From Kappaphycus alvarezii (taxonomy: Eukaryota > Rhodophyta > Florideophyceae > Gigartinales > Solieriaceae): a DNA stretch of 64,000 bases. Under the pieces are notes generated by a model. That model was given only the letters and a program-made list of their open reading frames with translations, did not search any database and had not been told where the DNA came from. Below, one piece after another: positions 13,139 through 22,930 of the stretch. The number at the start of each line of letters is the position of its first letter. Position 1 is the first letter of the stretch. The stretch is taken from contig NADL03000484.1 of the NCBI GenBank assembly GCA_002205965.3, positions 1-64,000 on the forward strand, in the 5' to 3' direction. The position numbers were made by a program, and so were the translations under genes.

Positions 13139-13716
13139 CTAATGCTTGAGATCCGTGGCCTGATCCACAACCGGCTGTACAGGCACGGCAGGCTCTGCAG
13201 CCGACGTATGCTGCATGGCCGGGAATGCGGGTGCAGCTGCAGGTGATCCACCCGGAGGGGGTGGGGGTGATCCAGGCAGAGGCGGCGGGACAGGCAGTGT
13301 GGTTTGAGCTGCTGAAAAGTCAGTGGCTGTATATGGGGCGGTCTTATCGTCGTGTTGGGCGTGGGATACGGACGGGGTAGGGAACAAGTCGTTTGGAAGA
13401 GAAACTTGTTGAGTAGGATGACGACGAGGAGGAAGATGGAGAAGAGGATGGAACGGACGCCTGTGGATAGGGCGTAGGAGCCGCGAGAGAGGATGGTGGA
13501 GACAAAGTCGGAGCTGAAGCAGCTGCCGTAGGTGGCGAGGGAGACTATGGAGAAGAAGAAGAGGAGGGGACAGGAGATGACGACAATGTAACTGAGGATG
13601 TGGCGGGGGAATTTGTCGTAGAGGGAGAGGACGAAGAGGATTAGAAGCGGGAAGAGTAGGAGCTCGGAGAGGACGGCGAAGGCGAAGCCGGCGTTGACTT
13701 GGGAGACGCAAGTCAT
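13139..13716 (-). CDS. Hypothetical small multi-pass membrane protein with Pro/Ala-rich tail
   Basis: I do not recognise the family. The start is an ATG at 13716 (context AAAATGACTTGC). The first 110 residues contain three clear hydrophobic helices: about residues 8-30 (FAVLSELLLFPLLILFVLSL), 40-63 (SYIVVISCPLLFFFSIVSLA) and 84-107 (ILFSIFLLVVILLNKFLF). Near 13410 the plausible frame changes by one. The membrane frame goes on into Pro/His/Arg-rich text, while the neighbouring frame gives a more protein-like tail (DLFPTPSVSHAQHDDKT ... QATDLKH, stop at 13139). This could be a short intron, a sequencing slip or a real frameshift. High GC and lack of repeats suggest a host gene. The topology recalls small tetraspan or MARVEL-like fungal proteins, but no motif proves it. 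Confidence 0.5.
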
Positions 13717-13924
13717 TTTGGAAGTGGAGGGTTCGGGGGGGGGGGGGTGCAGATGGTGGGGGGAGGCAGGTGTGGCAGGAGGGGTATTTGAAGGAATGGT
13801 GATTCACCAAGAGGTGGGGAAAACAGAGAATGCGTAAATCGGAATGAGGTGATGACGTTGATTTGTGTAACATGAGATTGGTGGAACAACCGCATTGGGC
13901 CCCGACATGTGCCCTAAACTGCAA

Positions 13925-14560
13925 TCTGCATGAGGGCTAGGAACCTGCTCTGCACGCCTTGTTGGCGCGCAGGAAAGAAATTTTTTTGAAAGGAAAATTT
14001 TTGGTGAAAAAATTCGCAAATACTGTACTTGGATCCGGCTCCGTAAAGATTGACCACCCAATATTTGCGAATAATATTTGCGAATCATACAGGTCCATAG
14101 TACTTTACAGAACATACTGTACAACGATGTGCCGTTGTAGTGTACAGCAATCCTGTTCAGTATAGCGTGGTAAATCTTTACGAGTTGTACAGTACTGCAC
14201 CAATGCGGGCGGCGGCTGAGCACTGTAAACGTTCCTCGCAACTGGTCAAGATTTACCACCGTCACGCAGTGGATCAATGCACATTAACACCACTGACTCC
14301 CGGTTTATTCAGACGCGGTACTACCGACCAAACCGAGAGTCCCAATGAAGCGGTACCGAGTCGCTACCGTTGCACTACCAACACTGCACCCCCCAATTTT
14401 TCTAAATCTAAACAGAGTTTACATTCCCCCGCTACAAGTGTCAGACGGCAAAGTAACCTACCCCATCATTCCCCCCTATTTTTCTGAATGCGGTAAGACA
14501 GCTACTCCCAAACTTACAATTTGGGGTCTCAAACTGCGAAGCAAACGACCCCACATCCCT
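13925..14560. other. Repeat debris with inverted LINE tails
   Basis: Contains a fold-back pair of family-A-like tail ends (GGTAAATCTTTACGAGTTG near 14169; its imperfect reverse near 14250-14270). There are several TTCGCAAATA/TATTTGCGAA pieces at 14005-14090. A family-F LINE tail lies at about 14427-14485 (AAGTGTCAGACGGCAAAGTA). No gene. Confidence 0.5.
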
Positions 14561-14926
14561 GTGCATTGTTTGTCACATCATAAGAAGCGTTTGCAGAATA
14601 CCATAGGGGGACAAACTCGCGGGCCTCCTTTTTTGACCTGGGGCTACACTCTATAATCCTCAAAATACAACTCTTGACTTCAGAGGAAGGAGAGGACCGA
14701 GATTTTGCAGCGTTGTTACTTCAGCTCTGCTACCACCGTGACAGGTACATCATCGGCCGCAACAAGCAACTTGTCAAAGCGATCGAAATAATTTGCTCTG
14801 TAGATCGTAAATACCGAGGAATGCACTTGAGGAATGCATTTGTCGCTGCTGAACCGCACTGTCTGGTGCCCTACAGCCCCTCGAGTGTCAAGACAGAGTG
14901 TCTACCCAGACGAGATTAAGCAAGGG

Positions 14927-14980
14927 GGAAAGGCTTGGGGTTTTACTCTGGGAAGATATATCTGATCCATCCCATGGTAC
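14927..14980 (-). repeat. LINE-B 3' tail, 54 bp
   Basis: Inserted into the RT of LINE B1. Flanked by GCAAGGG at 14920-14926 and 14981-14987. The empty site is seen at the same place in LINE B2 (near 60475, AAGCAAGAGTAC). Confidence 0.85.
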
Positions 14981-15526
14981 GCAAGGGTACAGCGGGGGGT
15001 ACTTCTGGCTTGAATTCCCCGTCGGTACTGAGGAGTACACCACGCTGTCCCTTACGAATCATATATTGTCTCTCAGACCGTTCCTCGAGACCATTGCTGA
15101 CCTTGAGAATAGGCAAATGGCGTTTCAGAAACTCCACAACTATTTCGGCGCCTGCAAAATACGCAATTTGTTGCGCATAGAGCCCCGTCCTGCACCGGAG
15201 AAGGCGCGAAAGAGTTCGACGGATGATGCAAGACTGTGCTCGAACATTGCCGGGGAGGAGTGCTGGACCCTGAGGTAGTCTGAGAACTCCACTTATCAGT
15301 CAAACCTAGTAACACAAAAGAATATCTCTCTGGAATGCGCTCACCTCCGCGAACATCATCGCGGCTGCTGCATGCTTGGCTTCTAGCTCATCTCCCAACA
15401 AGATTTCCAACACACTGCTCCCAGCACCGATTAAGGAGCTAGGGACATGCGAAGCACCTGCAGACGCTCATCGGAGGTGGCCGACCTCTTGCTTGTTGTC
15501 CAGGATTATCCCTATCAGCGTAATTT

Positions 15527-16529
15527 TCCATCTGGCTCTTATCCTCCAGCCACCCGTAGCTGTCTTCCTTGATTACAGCTACGGCACTTTTCAAGCGTTG
15601 TTCTTCGCTGGTCCCCGGTAGAAGGCTCCAGTCTGCGATCACAACTCAACTCATGCTATCGAAGTCTCACAGGTTGTTCTTGTCCGCAGCAGCACCCGAC
15701 CGAGCACTACTCCTCTCCGTGCGCACATCCTCCTCCTCCTCTCTTTTCTTTTCGCTTCCTCACCCCCACCGCATTACGTACATGTCCTCCTCTGCGTGGA
15801 AAGTCGCTCTGGCTCTCTGTCTCGGCATCGCGCTATTCCCTGGATCTACGCGCTGTGCGGTCTGCTCCCGGCGCTCGGCCGACGGTGCACCCGTCTTAGA
15901 TCCAACCGGCCAACACGCGTTGACCTGCAAATACAAAGACAGAATGACTCGTCGACATCACGTCCTCCGCAACGCTCTCGCCCACTTCTGTGAGGAAGTT
16001 GTGATCGTCGCCCTCCTCGCGCGTCCGCTCCTCTACAAGGTACCCAACTCTTCTGTGCATTCGGAGCCCCGCGAACCGATTGGATATTTACATTCCCGCT
16101 GCTTATGTTGTTCACAGTACTGCTGTCACCGTCAACTTTACTGTTGCCCACTTCTCCGCTCGCCGCTACATCTCGCCAATTACGGTTACCGCAGGCGCTG
16201 CCGCGACACTCGCAGAGCGCGAGAAACATCGCTATTCCGGCACCCACTGCGACCAGAACGATATCCTCCTCTCCCCTGTAGGGATTGATATCTATGGCGC
16301 GTTGGGCGACGACGGTCAGAGTTTCTTCCGCCGCCTGCGTCCTTCGCTGCTTCTCGTCGCGGTCCCTCCTCTCAACAGCAGCTTGGCGACTTCGTTACCC
16401 GTTTTGCGTTTAATCTCCAAGTGATGCATGCGCGAAAGGTTTCCACCCACCGCCCGCATTCATAGTTAATTTCTGAATACCCTCCGCACGCTTCTGTGCA
16501 ACATTGTACAACTCGTAATCTACCACCAA
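15527..16529 (+). mobile_element. LINE A3: 5'-truncated LINE A inside LINE B1
   Basis: Begins abruptly in the RT/connector region and runs to the family-A 3' end (ATCTACCACCA). Shows the Cys/His cluster (CAVCSRRSADG...QHALTCKYKDRMTRRH at about 15856-15960), the nuclease core (DIYIPAAYVVHSTAVTV, followed by NFTVAH where A5 has DVTVAH) and LGDDGQSFFRRL. Flanked by GTAATTT at 15520-15526 and 16530-16536. LINE-B sequence resumes at once on the right (TTTGCTCAAAAACACCATCG, as at 61452). Several frame changes are present. Confidence 0.9.
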
Positions 16530-16714
16530 GTAATTTGCTCAAAAACACCATCGCAAAAGGACGTTGACCGGCACAATCCATGAGGGAGTACGAGAACAAA
16601 TTCTTCTCGGTAACTCCAGGAGGCAGGCATTTCGGGCTTATACATCCCTCCCGGATTACGGTACGGTTTGTTTACTCATTTTTTTCTTCAATACTTGTAA
16701 AGGGCGATTAAAAT

Positions 16715-16763
16715 CGGGATAGATCGGATATATCCTCCAAGAGTAAAACACCCAAACGTTCCC
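16715..16763 (+). repeat. LINE-B 3' tail, 49 bp, with 11-bp target duplication
   Basis: Flanked by perfect GCGATTAAAAT at 16704-16714 and 16764-16774. Contains GATCGGATATATCC and ends AAACGTTCCC. It sits inside LINE B1. Confidence 0.9.
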
Positions 16764-17115
16764 GCGATTAAAATTGACTAGCTTTGGTGCGGGAGGCAAA
16801 CTTCTGCATGTTACGGGCTAAGACCAATCGCTGAAGCTGCACACGTGGACCAAATGGCATAGCTGAGCTTTTGATAAAGCCGATAGGATACCTTCGCCTT
16901 GAAGCTTCCGATACGGGCCTCGATGACGGCCGCATACTCGTCGACCACCTTGGATGTGGTATCCGATGCGAACCCTCCCGGGTGCTAAAGAATAGGCGTA
17001 CTGTCCCCAATGCCCCGGACTCCAGACAAGCACTGAACCTGGAAAAATCTCGGTGTGGCTTCAATTCTACTGCCAAGTCCCACTTTTTCACTCTTGCACC
17101 CCATGCCCGAGAAGG

Positions 17116-17611
17116 GCGGGATCTTTACGGCAGTGGGAACAAGCACTCAGAGGCATGGAGGAGGAGTGGGATAGAAACTATTTGGAAAGAAGCCAGGAAA
17201 GAACCTGACGGGCTTGCATGCCGTGCAGGAAAAATGTGAAGCGGGTAACCAGATCGGATATATATTCCGAGAGTAAAACACCCAAACGTTCCCTGGTAAC
17301 CAAATCTTGAAACTCTTGATGGGGAGTGGTATTATGGCGCGTAGCGGCGTGGGCGGCAACACGGCGGAAGAACTGAAAGCCTTCGGGCCCGAGGGCACGT
17401 AGATGTCGATGCTTATTTGAATAAGCAGGATATCGTAGTAACAGCAAACTTCCCCGTAGTGCGAATGTTTGGTACGTTCGGAGAGGGCTGCTGCTGCGGC
17501 TCCGGACACGGAGCCCTGTTGGACTTTGGACTGGACGAGGGGACGGGCGAGAGTAAATCCAAGGCTTAATAGCGGTGATCGAGACCGTAAGCACCTGGAA
17601 TGTAAAGGTCA
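17116..17611 (-). mobile_element. LINE G1: C-terminal end of a third R2-like LINE
   Basis: A 496-bp insert in LINE B1, flanked by perfect 11-bp repeats GCCCGAGAAGG at 17105-17115 and 17612-17622. On the minus strand it reads a LINE C-terminus: LGPEGFQFFRRVAAHAAT, then, after a nested B tail, LVTRFTFFLHGMQARQVLSW and a stop near 17178. It is related to LINE A in the GDDG/FFRR region but is a separate family. It is heavily 5'-truncated. Confidence 0.85.
17252..17294 (+). repeat. LINE-B 3' tail, about 43 bp, inside LINE G1
   Basis: Flanked by GGTAACCA at 17244-17251 and 17295-17302. It splits the LINE G1 reading frame without shifting the flanking sequence. This is the third nesting level: tail in G1 in B1. 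Confidence 0.8.
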
Positions 17612-17880
17612 GCCCGAGAAGGAATTTTCCGGAAACACTCGCTGGACTCGGGGATCACCTCATGCTCTACTTTTATGGAGCCCACAGGATCAGCCCATAT
17701 CAGCGCCAATTCATCCTCTCGTAAAAGACCTCGCAAGAGCTGCTCGTCATCCTGTCACAGAGCTGCGCTCTGGCCTCTACCGTACAAGGCCGGACATCCA
17801 AGCAAAGGGAAGCAGCGGAGGGACCGACATTTTTATGTCACCTTCGAGAATCCCCTCGCTCCCCCCAACGGGAGAATTAG

Positions 17881-18041
17881 TGGTGGTAGATCTTTATTTG
17901 TCGTACAATGTCGCACAGAGGCGTGCGGAGGGTATTTATAAATTAACTACGGATGCGGGCGGCGGGTAGAAACTTGTCGCGCCTGCATTATTTGGAGACT
18001 AAATGCAAAACGGGTAACGAAGTCGCGGAGCTCCTGTTGAG
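17881..18041 (-). repeat. LINE-A 3' tail, 161 bp, with 11-bp target duplication
   Basis: Flanked by perfect GGGAGAATTAG (17870-17880 and 18042-18052). The insert is the reverse of the last 161 bp of LINE A (TTATAAATTAACTACGGATG is its diagnostic core). It lies inside the nuclease domain of LINE B1. Confidence 0.9.
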
Positions 18042-18486
18042 GGGAGAATTAGGGCCTTCCACCCGATGTCCTCCCTCAATGCGGTCCGAAATGCCAAGCA
18101 GAGAAGATACCAATCTTTTATCGCGACCTCCACCAGGGTTAGGCTTGTGCCTGTGCCAATCTCCATTCCTGGCGGTTGACACCCGGATTCATGCGCAGTG
18201 CTAAATCACATGGCAAAGAACGTGACCGTGAAGGTAGCGGATACTTAGGGCAATGGAGAATTATGGAAAGGTTTGTGGGGGGGTAATGCAAGGGCAAGCT
18301 GCAGTAGCCGTCATGTCCAATGCGGCCTGCTTGATGGCTGGCCTGAGGGTGGCCTTTTATGGAGAATAGTTCCTCCTCCATTACTATGTCGGCATCCCTT
18401 TTGAGTCGATTAGGGTTGTCTGGAAACCATTAGGATCCATCGAATATATCATCCAAGAGTAAAGCACCTAAAACCTTCCCTCTCTC

Positions 18487-18535
18487 AGAGGGGGAACGTT
18501 TGGGTGTTTTACTCTTGGAAGATATATCCGATCAG
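18487..18535 (-). repeat. LINE-B 3' tail facing the end of LINE B1
   Basis: An inverted copy (GGGGAACGTTTGGGTGTTTT) begins within a few bases of the LINE B1 3' end, so the two ends form an inverted repeat around 18482. Confidence 0.8.
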
Positions 18536-18759
18536 AGTAATTGGCTGTATGGATGGGTTCGATTATAAAGTTTAGTAATTTTCAAAATGAGCAAAGTCAG
18601 CTGAAAATTTCTTTTTTTGAATCGGGAAATCGGTTCTGGTGGCGGTCGATTTTCCAAACATTGAGCGCGGTAAATTCAAATGTTGGGGAACGTTTGGGTT
18701 ATTTGGTTTACTTGAATGGCTTGGTTAAATCGGGGTTTACTTGAATGGTTTAGTTTTCT
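18536..18759. repeat. Short repeats with TTACTTGAATGG units
   Basis: Two TTTACTTGAATGG units (about 18705 and 18738) follow a GGGGAACGTTTGGGTTATTT sequence. Related reverse copies lie at 43980-44060. No gene. Confidence 0.5.
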
Positions 18760-18895
18760 GCGAGTGGAACATAGGGTAAAATTCCCGTTAGCCTGCACAG
18801 TGTGGAGGAAGTGGAAAAAACACTGCGGTGAAAATTAGCGTGCTATGGAACGCGACTACAAAGTTGCTGTGAGCCCCGTCAGCATTCAAAAATTA
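18760..18895 (+). repeat. Family-H repeat, copy 1
   Basis: Shares about three quarters of its bases with 34581-34712, including ACATAGGGT and AACACTGCGGTGAAAATT. Origin unknown. It could be another LINE 3' end. Confidence 0.6.
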
Positions 18896-18937
18896 ATGAC
18901 AGCTACGATAATTTTGAAATTACACTACCCTACACTT

Positions 18938-19115
18938 GCAGCCGTCATGTCCAATGCGGCCTACTTGATGGCTGGCCTGAAGGTAGCATTTTAGAGAGCG
19001 TAGTTTCTTCCCAATTACTGTGTCGGTATACCCTTTTTGAGTCGATTGTGGTTGTCTGGAAAACCATAGGATAGATCGGATATATCTTCCAAGAGTAAAA
19101 CACCCAAACCTTTCC
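18938..19115 (+). repeat. LINE-B 3' end, 178 bp, with 10-bp target duplication
   Basis: Carries the last codons of LINE B, its stop and the whole 3' UTR. Flanked by CCCTACACTT at 18928-18937 and 19116-19125. Confidence 0.9.
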
Positions 19116-19373
19116 CCCTACACTTTCCCTCCAAAATTGCTAAAGGGGAAAAACGGGGGTGTCTTCATTGAGATGTATGGATTGGCTGGAACCCATTTGG
19201 AGTTGCAAATCTGCATGTCATATTAAATACATGTACCGTCTTCTTCTTCTATGTATCGATGGCCGAAGCAATGTAGAAATCATTGCTGTCGAATGTTAGC
19301 ACCAGCAGCATATTTCAGCATTACTAGATGATGGCTGAAATTTCAGTTTTTTCATGTCCAATAGGTAATATAG

Positions 19374-19469
19374 GTGTAAATGGGGGGTTAATTTACTATG
19401 GTGGATATGTGGGTTGGTATCCAGTAAATTTGTACCGAAGCGTAGATATCGTATCATTGTCAAGCCAAT
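19374..19469 (+). repeat. Family-E short repeat, 96 bp, copy 2
   Basis: Same 96-bp unit as 10396-10491, with only a few differences. No target duplication was found here. Confidence 0.75.
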
Positions 19470-19554
19470 TGCGAAACCGTACGATGCGTCGAAAGCTGTG
19501 GATGGCACTCCAATCTACCAGAAGGTGGAAGGGAGGCAATAGGTAGGAAACCTT

Positions 19555-19605
19555 TAGGATAGTTCGAGAATATCTTCCAAAAGTAAAAAATCCAAACCTT
19601 TCCAC
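19555..19605 (+). repeat. Diverged LINE-B 3' tail
   Basis: Reads AATATCTTCCAAAAGTAAAA and ends AAACCTTTCC. It is older than its neighbours by sequence drift. Confidence 0.6.
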
Positions 19606-19687
19606 TATGTAATTGTGGGCGGGCCCGATTTTACCGTTCGAGTTTTGCTTGGAATGGGAATGATTTGGTTCTTTAATTTTTGAAAAG

Positions 19688-19737
19688 GGGGAAACGTTTG
19701 GGTGTTTTACTCTTGGAAGGTATATCCGATCTATCTA
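19688..19737 (-). repeat. LINE-B 3' tail, 50 bp
   Basis: Flanked by TTTGAAAAG at 19679-19687 and 19738-19746. It lies about 300 bp upstream of kinase 1. The rest of 19738-20036 is AT-rich and is the likely promoter region of that gene. Confidence 0.8.
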
Positions 19738-20036
19738 TTTGAAAAGTGCAGTTGCTTGAAATACCTGGATGCTAGAAAATATTGGTTTGTTCCTCGGAAT
19801 TTTTTCGAGGACTGCTTTTGTGTCAGTGTGTGATAATTCGGGAGACTTTTTCACAACATTCAAATTCTGACATTTATAATATTATCACATGTCGAAGGAT
19901 ATCAGTATGAACCATCCTTAAGTATAATTTTCCTATAAGAAATGCTCCGGTGAACTGATATTTAAAAACTGTAGTTAGGCAGGTCCAACAACAGATTCAA
20001 GCACATGCAGAGTGAAAATCTGTGCAATCCAACACG

Positions 20037-21176
20037 ATGATGAAACCAACGACCGAAACTGATTCATCCGATGCTATGGAACTTCCATCTTCAAACAGCC
20101 CTGCCACCTCTTTCGAAAGGAACCTTGCTATGGTCAACAGCGAGACACCATGGCATGTTCCAATCAACGCTCCACGAAAACAAACTGATCAATTAAGGTT
20201 GGGTGCGCATCAATCAACATTCCGCTCACAATTTCGAGTGGGTAAACAACCAATACCCTCTCTTATCGGTGGAAGATGGAAACTGAGCGCAATCCTCGGA
20301 GAAGGATCATTTGGAAAAGTATTCTCTGCGGCAGATTTGGAAAGCGGCGAGAAAGTAGCAGTGAAAATTGAGTGTATTGATGACAAGGGAATACTCACAT
20401 TGAAGACAGAATTCGAGGTTTACAAGAGGCTGAAGTCGCTTGAGGGCCATATTGTCGGTCTCCCTCAATGTATCTACTATGGGCACATCACCAGGAATCA
20501 CAGAGCACTTGTGATTGAAAAGTTAGGCAAGTCATTGGTTGATCTGAAGTCAGAATGTTGCGGGGCTAGAATGTCCCTAAAGACAGTAATTACTCTCGGG
20601 GCACAAGGAGTACGTCGACTGGAACACCTTCACCACATTGGTTATGTGCATCGAGACATCAAACCAGCAAATATGCTGGTGAGTGAAGAAGACCCAAGCA
20701 GGATGTATTTAGTAGACTTTGGACTGGCTGCCAAGTTCTTGGATAAGGACGGAAATCATGTCCCGAAAAAGGCGTATGGAGCCATTGGAACTATGATGTA
20801 TTCCTCACTGAATACACACCTGGGTACCTTGCCAACCAGGCGCTGTGATCTTGAGAGCCTTGGGTATTCACTTGTTGAACTTGCACGCGGTGATCTACCA
20901 TGGAATCGAGCGAGGAGAGATTATCACGTGTATAGAATGAAAGCGGAGCTCCCTCTTTCGGATATGTGCAGTGGGCTAGGGCAAGAGTTTGAGGAATATT
21001 TCATGTATGTGAGGAGTTTGGAGTATGACCAAAAGCCTGACTATGAGTATCTCCGAAACTTGTTCAAAAGGGCGATGAAGCGACATGGCTACCGGCAGGA
21101 TAGGGTTATGGATTGGACTGCAGGAAACCCAAGGTCGAAAAGTGCGTCGCTAAGCTCAACAGAGGAGATGATGTAA
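20037..21176 (+). CDS. Casein-kinase-1-like protein kinase (kinase 1)
   Basis: A single intact 379-residue frame. The first ATG in frame is at 20037 (ATGATG). CK1 enzymes phosphorylate serine and threonine, often on acidic or pre-phosphorylated sites. Seen: a non-conserved Ser/Thr-rich extension of about 75 residues; a glycine loop LGEGSFGKV (about residues 87-95); the VAVKIE lysine (110); the HRDIKPAN catalytic loop (Asp 207); DFGLA (Asp 227); and the CK1-type segment SSLNTHLGTLPTRRCDLESL, which replaces the usual APE motif. All catalytic residues are present, so it is probably active. The C-tail is short and polar, with no lipid motif. LINE tails flank it on both sides. It is distantly related to kinase 2, so the family seems expanded. 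The subfamily is not known. Confidence 0.93.
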   Translation: MMKPTTETDSSDAMELPSSNSPATSFERNLAMVNSETPWHVPINAPRKQTDQLRLGAHQSTFRSQFRVGKQPIPSLIGGRWKLSAILGEGSFGKVFSAADLESGEKVAVKIECIDDKGILTLKTEFEVYKRLKSLEGHIVGLPQCIYYGHITRNHRALVIEKLGKSLVDLKSECCGARMSLKTVITLGAQGVRRLEHLHHIGYVHRDIKPANMLVSEEDPSRMYLVDFGLAAKFLDKDGNHVPKKAYGAIGTMMYSSLNTHLGTLPTRRCDLESLGYSLVELARGDLPWNRARRDYHVYRMKAELPLSDMCSGLGQEFEEYFMYVRSLEYDQKPDYEYLRNLFKRAMKRHGYRQDRVMDWTAGNPRSKSASLSSTEEMM

Positions 21177-21407
21177 CTCAAGTTGATAGTGGGTTGTTGA
21201 TCATTTACAGAGAGCCAGCAAAACAACCAAAGACAGTAACTTCTGCCTCGCTTGCTTCATTGAAAATTCGAATGATGATATCTTGTCGAAGTTCTGCTGG
21301 TTACAGTACCTATTGCTTCATTGAAATGTTTGAATATTAACAATTTGAGCAAATTTGAATGTAAAGAAAAATTCGATGCAATTCTCCCAACATCTTCCTA
21401 GATAGAA

Positions 21408-21634
21408 GCGTGGGAACGTTTGGGTGTTTTACTCTTGGAAGATGTATCCGATCTATCCCATGGTTTTCCAGACAACCACAGTCGACTCAAAAAGGGTATA
21501 CCGACACAGTACGGGGGAGGAACTACGCTCCCTAAAATGCTACCTTCAGGCCAGCCATCAAGCAGGCCGCATTGGACATGACGGCTGCTGCAGCGTGCCT
21601 TTGCATCAAACCCCCCCGAACCTTTCCGTACGTC
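21408..21634 (-). repeat. LINE-B 3' end, 227 bp, with 12-bp target duplication
   Basis: Carries the LINE-B C-terminus and 3' UTR in reverse. Flanked by perfect TCCTAGATAGAA at 21396-21407 and 21635-21646. It lies about 230 bp downstream of kinase 1. Confidence 0.9.
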
Positions 21635-22216
21635 TCCTAGATAGAATGAAGACAATAACCATCCTCTCCTTTACGCAATGCATAAGTCCGATAGGTTGTT
21701 CTCGTCCGCGGCAGCCTACGACCGAGCACGGCTCCTCTCCGTGCGCACATCCTCCGCCTCATCTTTTTTCTCTTAGCTTCCTCACCCCCACCGCGGTACG
21801 TACATGTACTCTTCAACGTGGAAAGTCGCTCTGGCTCTACGTCTCGGCATCGCGCTATTCACTGGATCTACTCGCTGTCCGGTCTGCTCCCGCCGCTCGG
21901 CCAAGCTAATTGCAGCCGTCTTAGACCCAAGTGGTCAACACGCGTTCACCTGCAAATACGAAGACGGAATGACTCGTCGTCATCACATCCTCCGCAACGT
22001 TCTTGCCCGCCACTGCAAGGAAGTTGGGATCGTCGCCCTCGTCGAGCATCCGCTCCTCTACCAGGTTCCCAACTCATCTGGGCATTCGGAGTCCCCCGCG
22101 CTACGAATGGACATTTATATACCCGCTGCATACGTGCTTCACAGTACCGATATCGCCGTCGACGTTACTGTTGCCCACTCCTTCGCACGCCGCCACATTT
22201 CGCCAAGTACGGTTAC

Positions 22217-22905
22217 TGATGTGCGCAAATTCGCACACGAAAAAAATCTAGATGAGGACCATGATTGTATACAGTATCGGAATTGGGAAGATATTTTTAA
22301 TTTGGGTGAGTGTGGCAAATTCGTCGGTTGATTTTTTCATTTTAGGACACGCTGTCATTGTAGATGTCAGTACAGTTCCAGGTTGTGGGTGATACTACAA
22401 GTAGCTCTGAAAGGTCTATATAATGGCCACATCAATTCCCACCCTGGCCGATGGGTGGCTGGCATGGGTATGGCACCTAGATATTTACTTGAGGAAATAT
22501 CTTCTAATAGTCTCTCTGTTCACACGATTACCGTGAATACATTTTATGGTTATTAGTATGTTTGTTTGAGACTTTTAGGGTAGCCAAAAGTCTATATAAG
22601 CCGAGTAAACTGCTTCCTTTAGTGGAGGTGAAGCAAGTTGGCAGACAACTTCAAGCCAAGTCCCGAGTAGTAGGAAGTTGAGAGTCAACTTCAGACCCAA
22701 GAAAACTTTTTCTACGCTGGTCGCAGAGCGTCGGTGGTAGACCCTGCCCCTTTTATACTTGCTTGTAGCTTTCTCAACTCTCTTCTATATACACTCCCTT
22801 TTGTTCGTTCAACAATACCACGGTAGCACTTTTGTCGCTCGCAACACCTCCTTCTCAGGGTAATTGGTTCTGAGGATCTCTTCCCCCGCCGATTTACCCC
22901 TATCA
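22217..22905 (+). repeat. 5' LTR of gypsy G2
   Basis: Begins TGATGTGCGC and ends CCCTATCA, 689 bp. Contains a GTCTATATAAGC TATA-type box near 22590, which is the likely start region of the genomic RNA. It lacks the LTR-borne reading frame seen in its relatives; the U3 has only about 100 bp in that position. Confidence 0.92.
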
Positions 22906-22930
22906 TTTGGTACTCTTGTGGAGGGGGTTG
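22906..22930 (+). other. Primer-binding site region of gypsy G2
   Basis: Two bases after the LTR begins TGGTACTCTTGTGGAGG, in the position and with the TGG start expected for a tRNA-primed minus strand. I did not identify the tRNA. The same sequence follows the LTR at 47349. Confidence 0.6.

Larger units (their letters stand above)
14561..18481 (+). mobile_element. LINE B1: R2-like LINE carrying nested insertions
   Basis: Matches LINE B2 (55929-62395) piece by piece along its 3' half. The RT catalytic box at about 14732 reads CYHRDRYIIG where B2 has WYQDDGYIIG, so the polymerase is inactive. Thumb and connector lie at 15000-15520. The Cys/His region is split at 17105-17622. The nuclease core (RPDIQ at about 17790, then FYVTFENPLAP) is split again at 17881. 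The C-terminus and 3' UTR run to about 18481. Inside it lie a LINE-B tail (14927), LINE A3 (15527), another B tail (16715), LINE G1 (17116) and an A tail (17881), all with flanking duplications. The 5' half of the RT is missing. Confidence 0.85.

Noticed and set aside
13139-13924. A 261-codon Pro/Leu/His-rich minus-strand frame
   Set aside because: Its first two thirds overlap the far more protein-like membrane frame and are low-complexity. Only its last about 85 codons may be real.
18938-19115. The same tails as MITEs (short DNA transposons)
   Set aside because: No terminal inverted repeats. One end is fixed and the other variable, as with LINE truncation.
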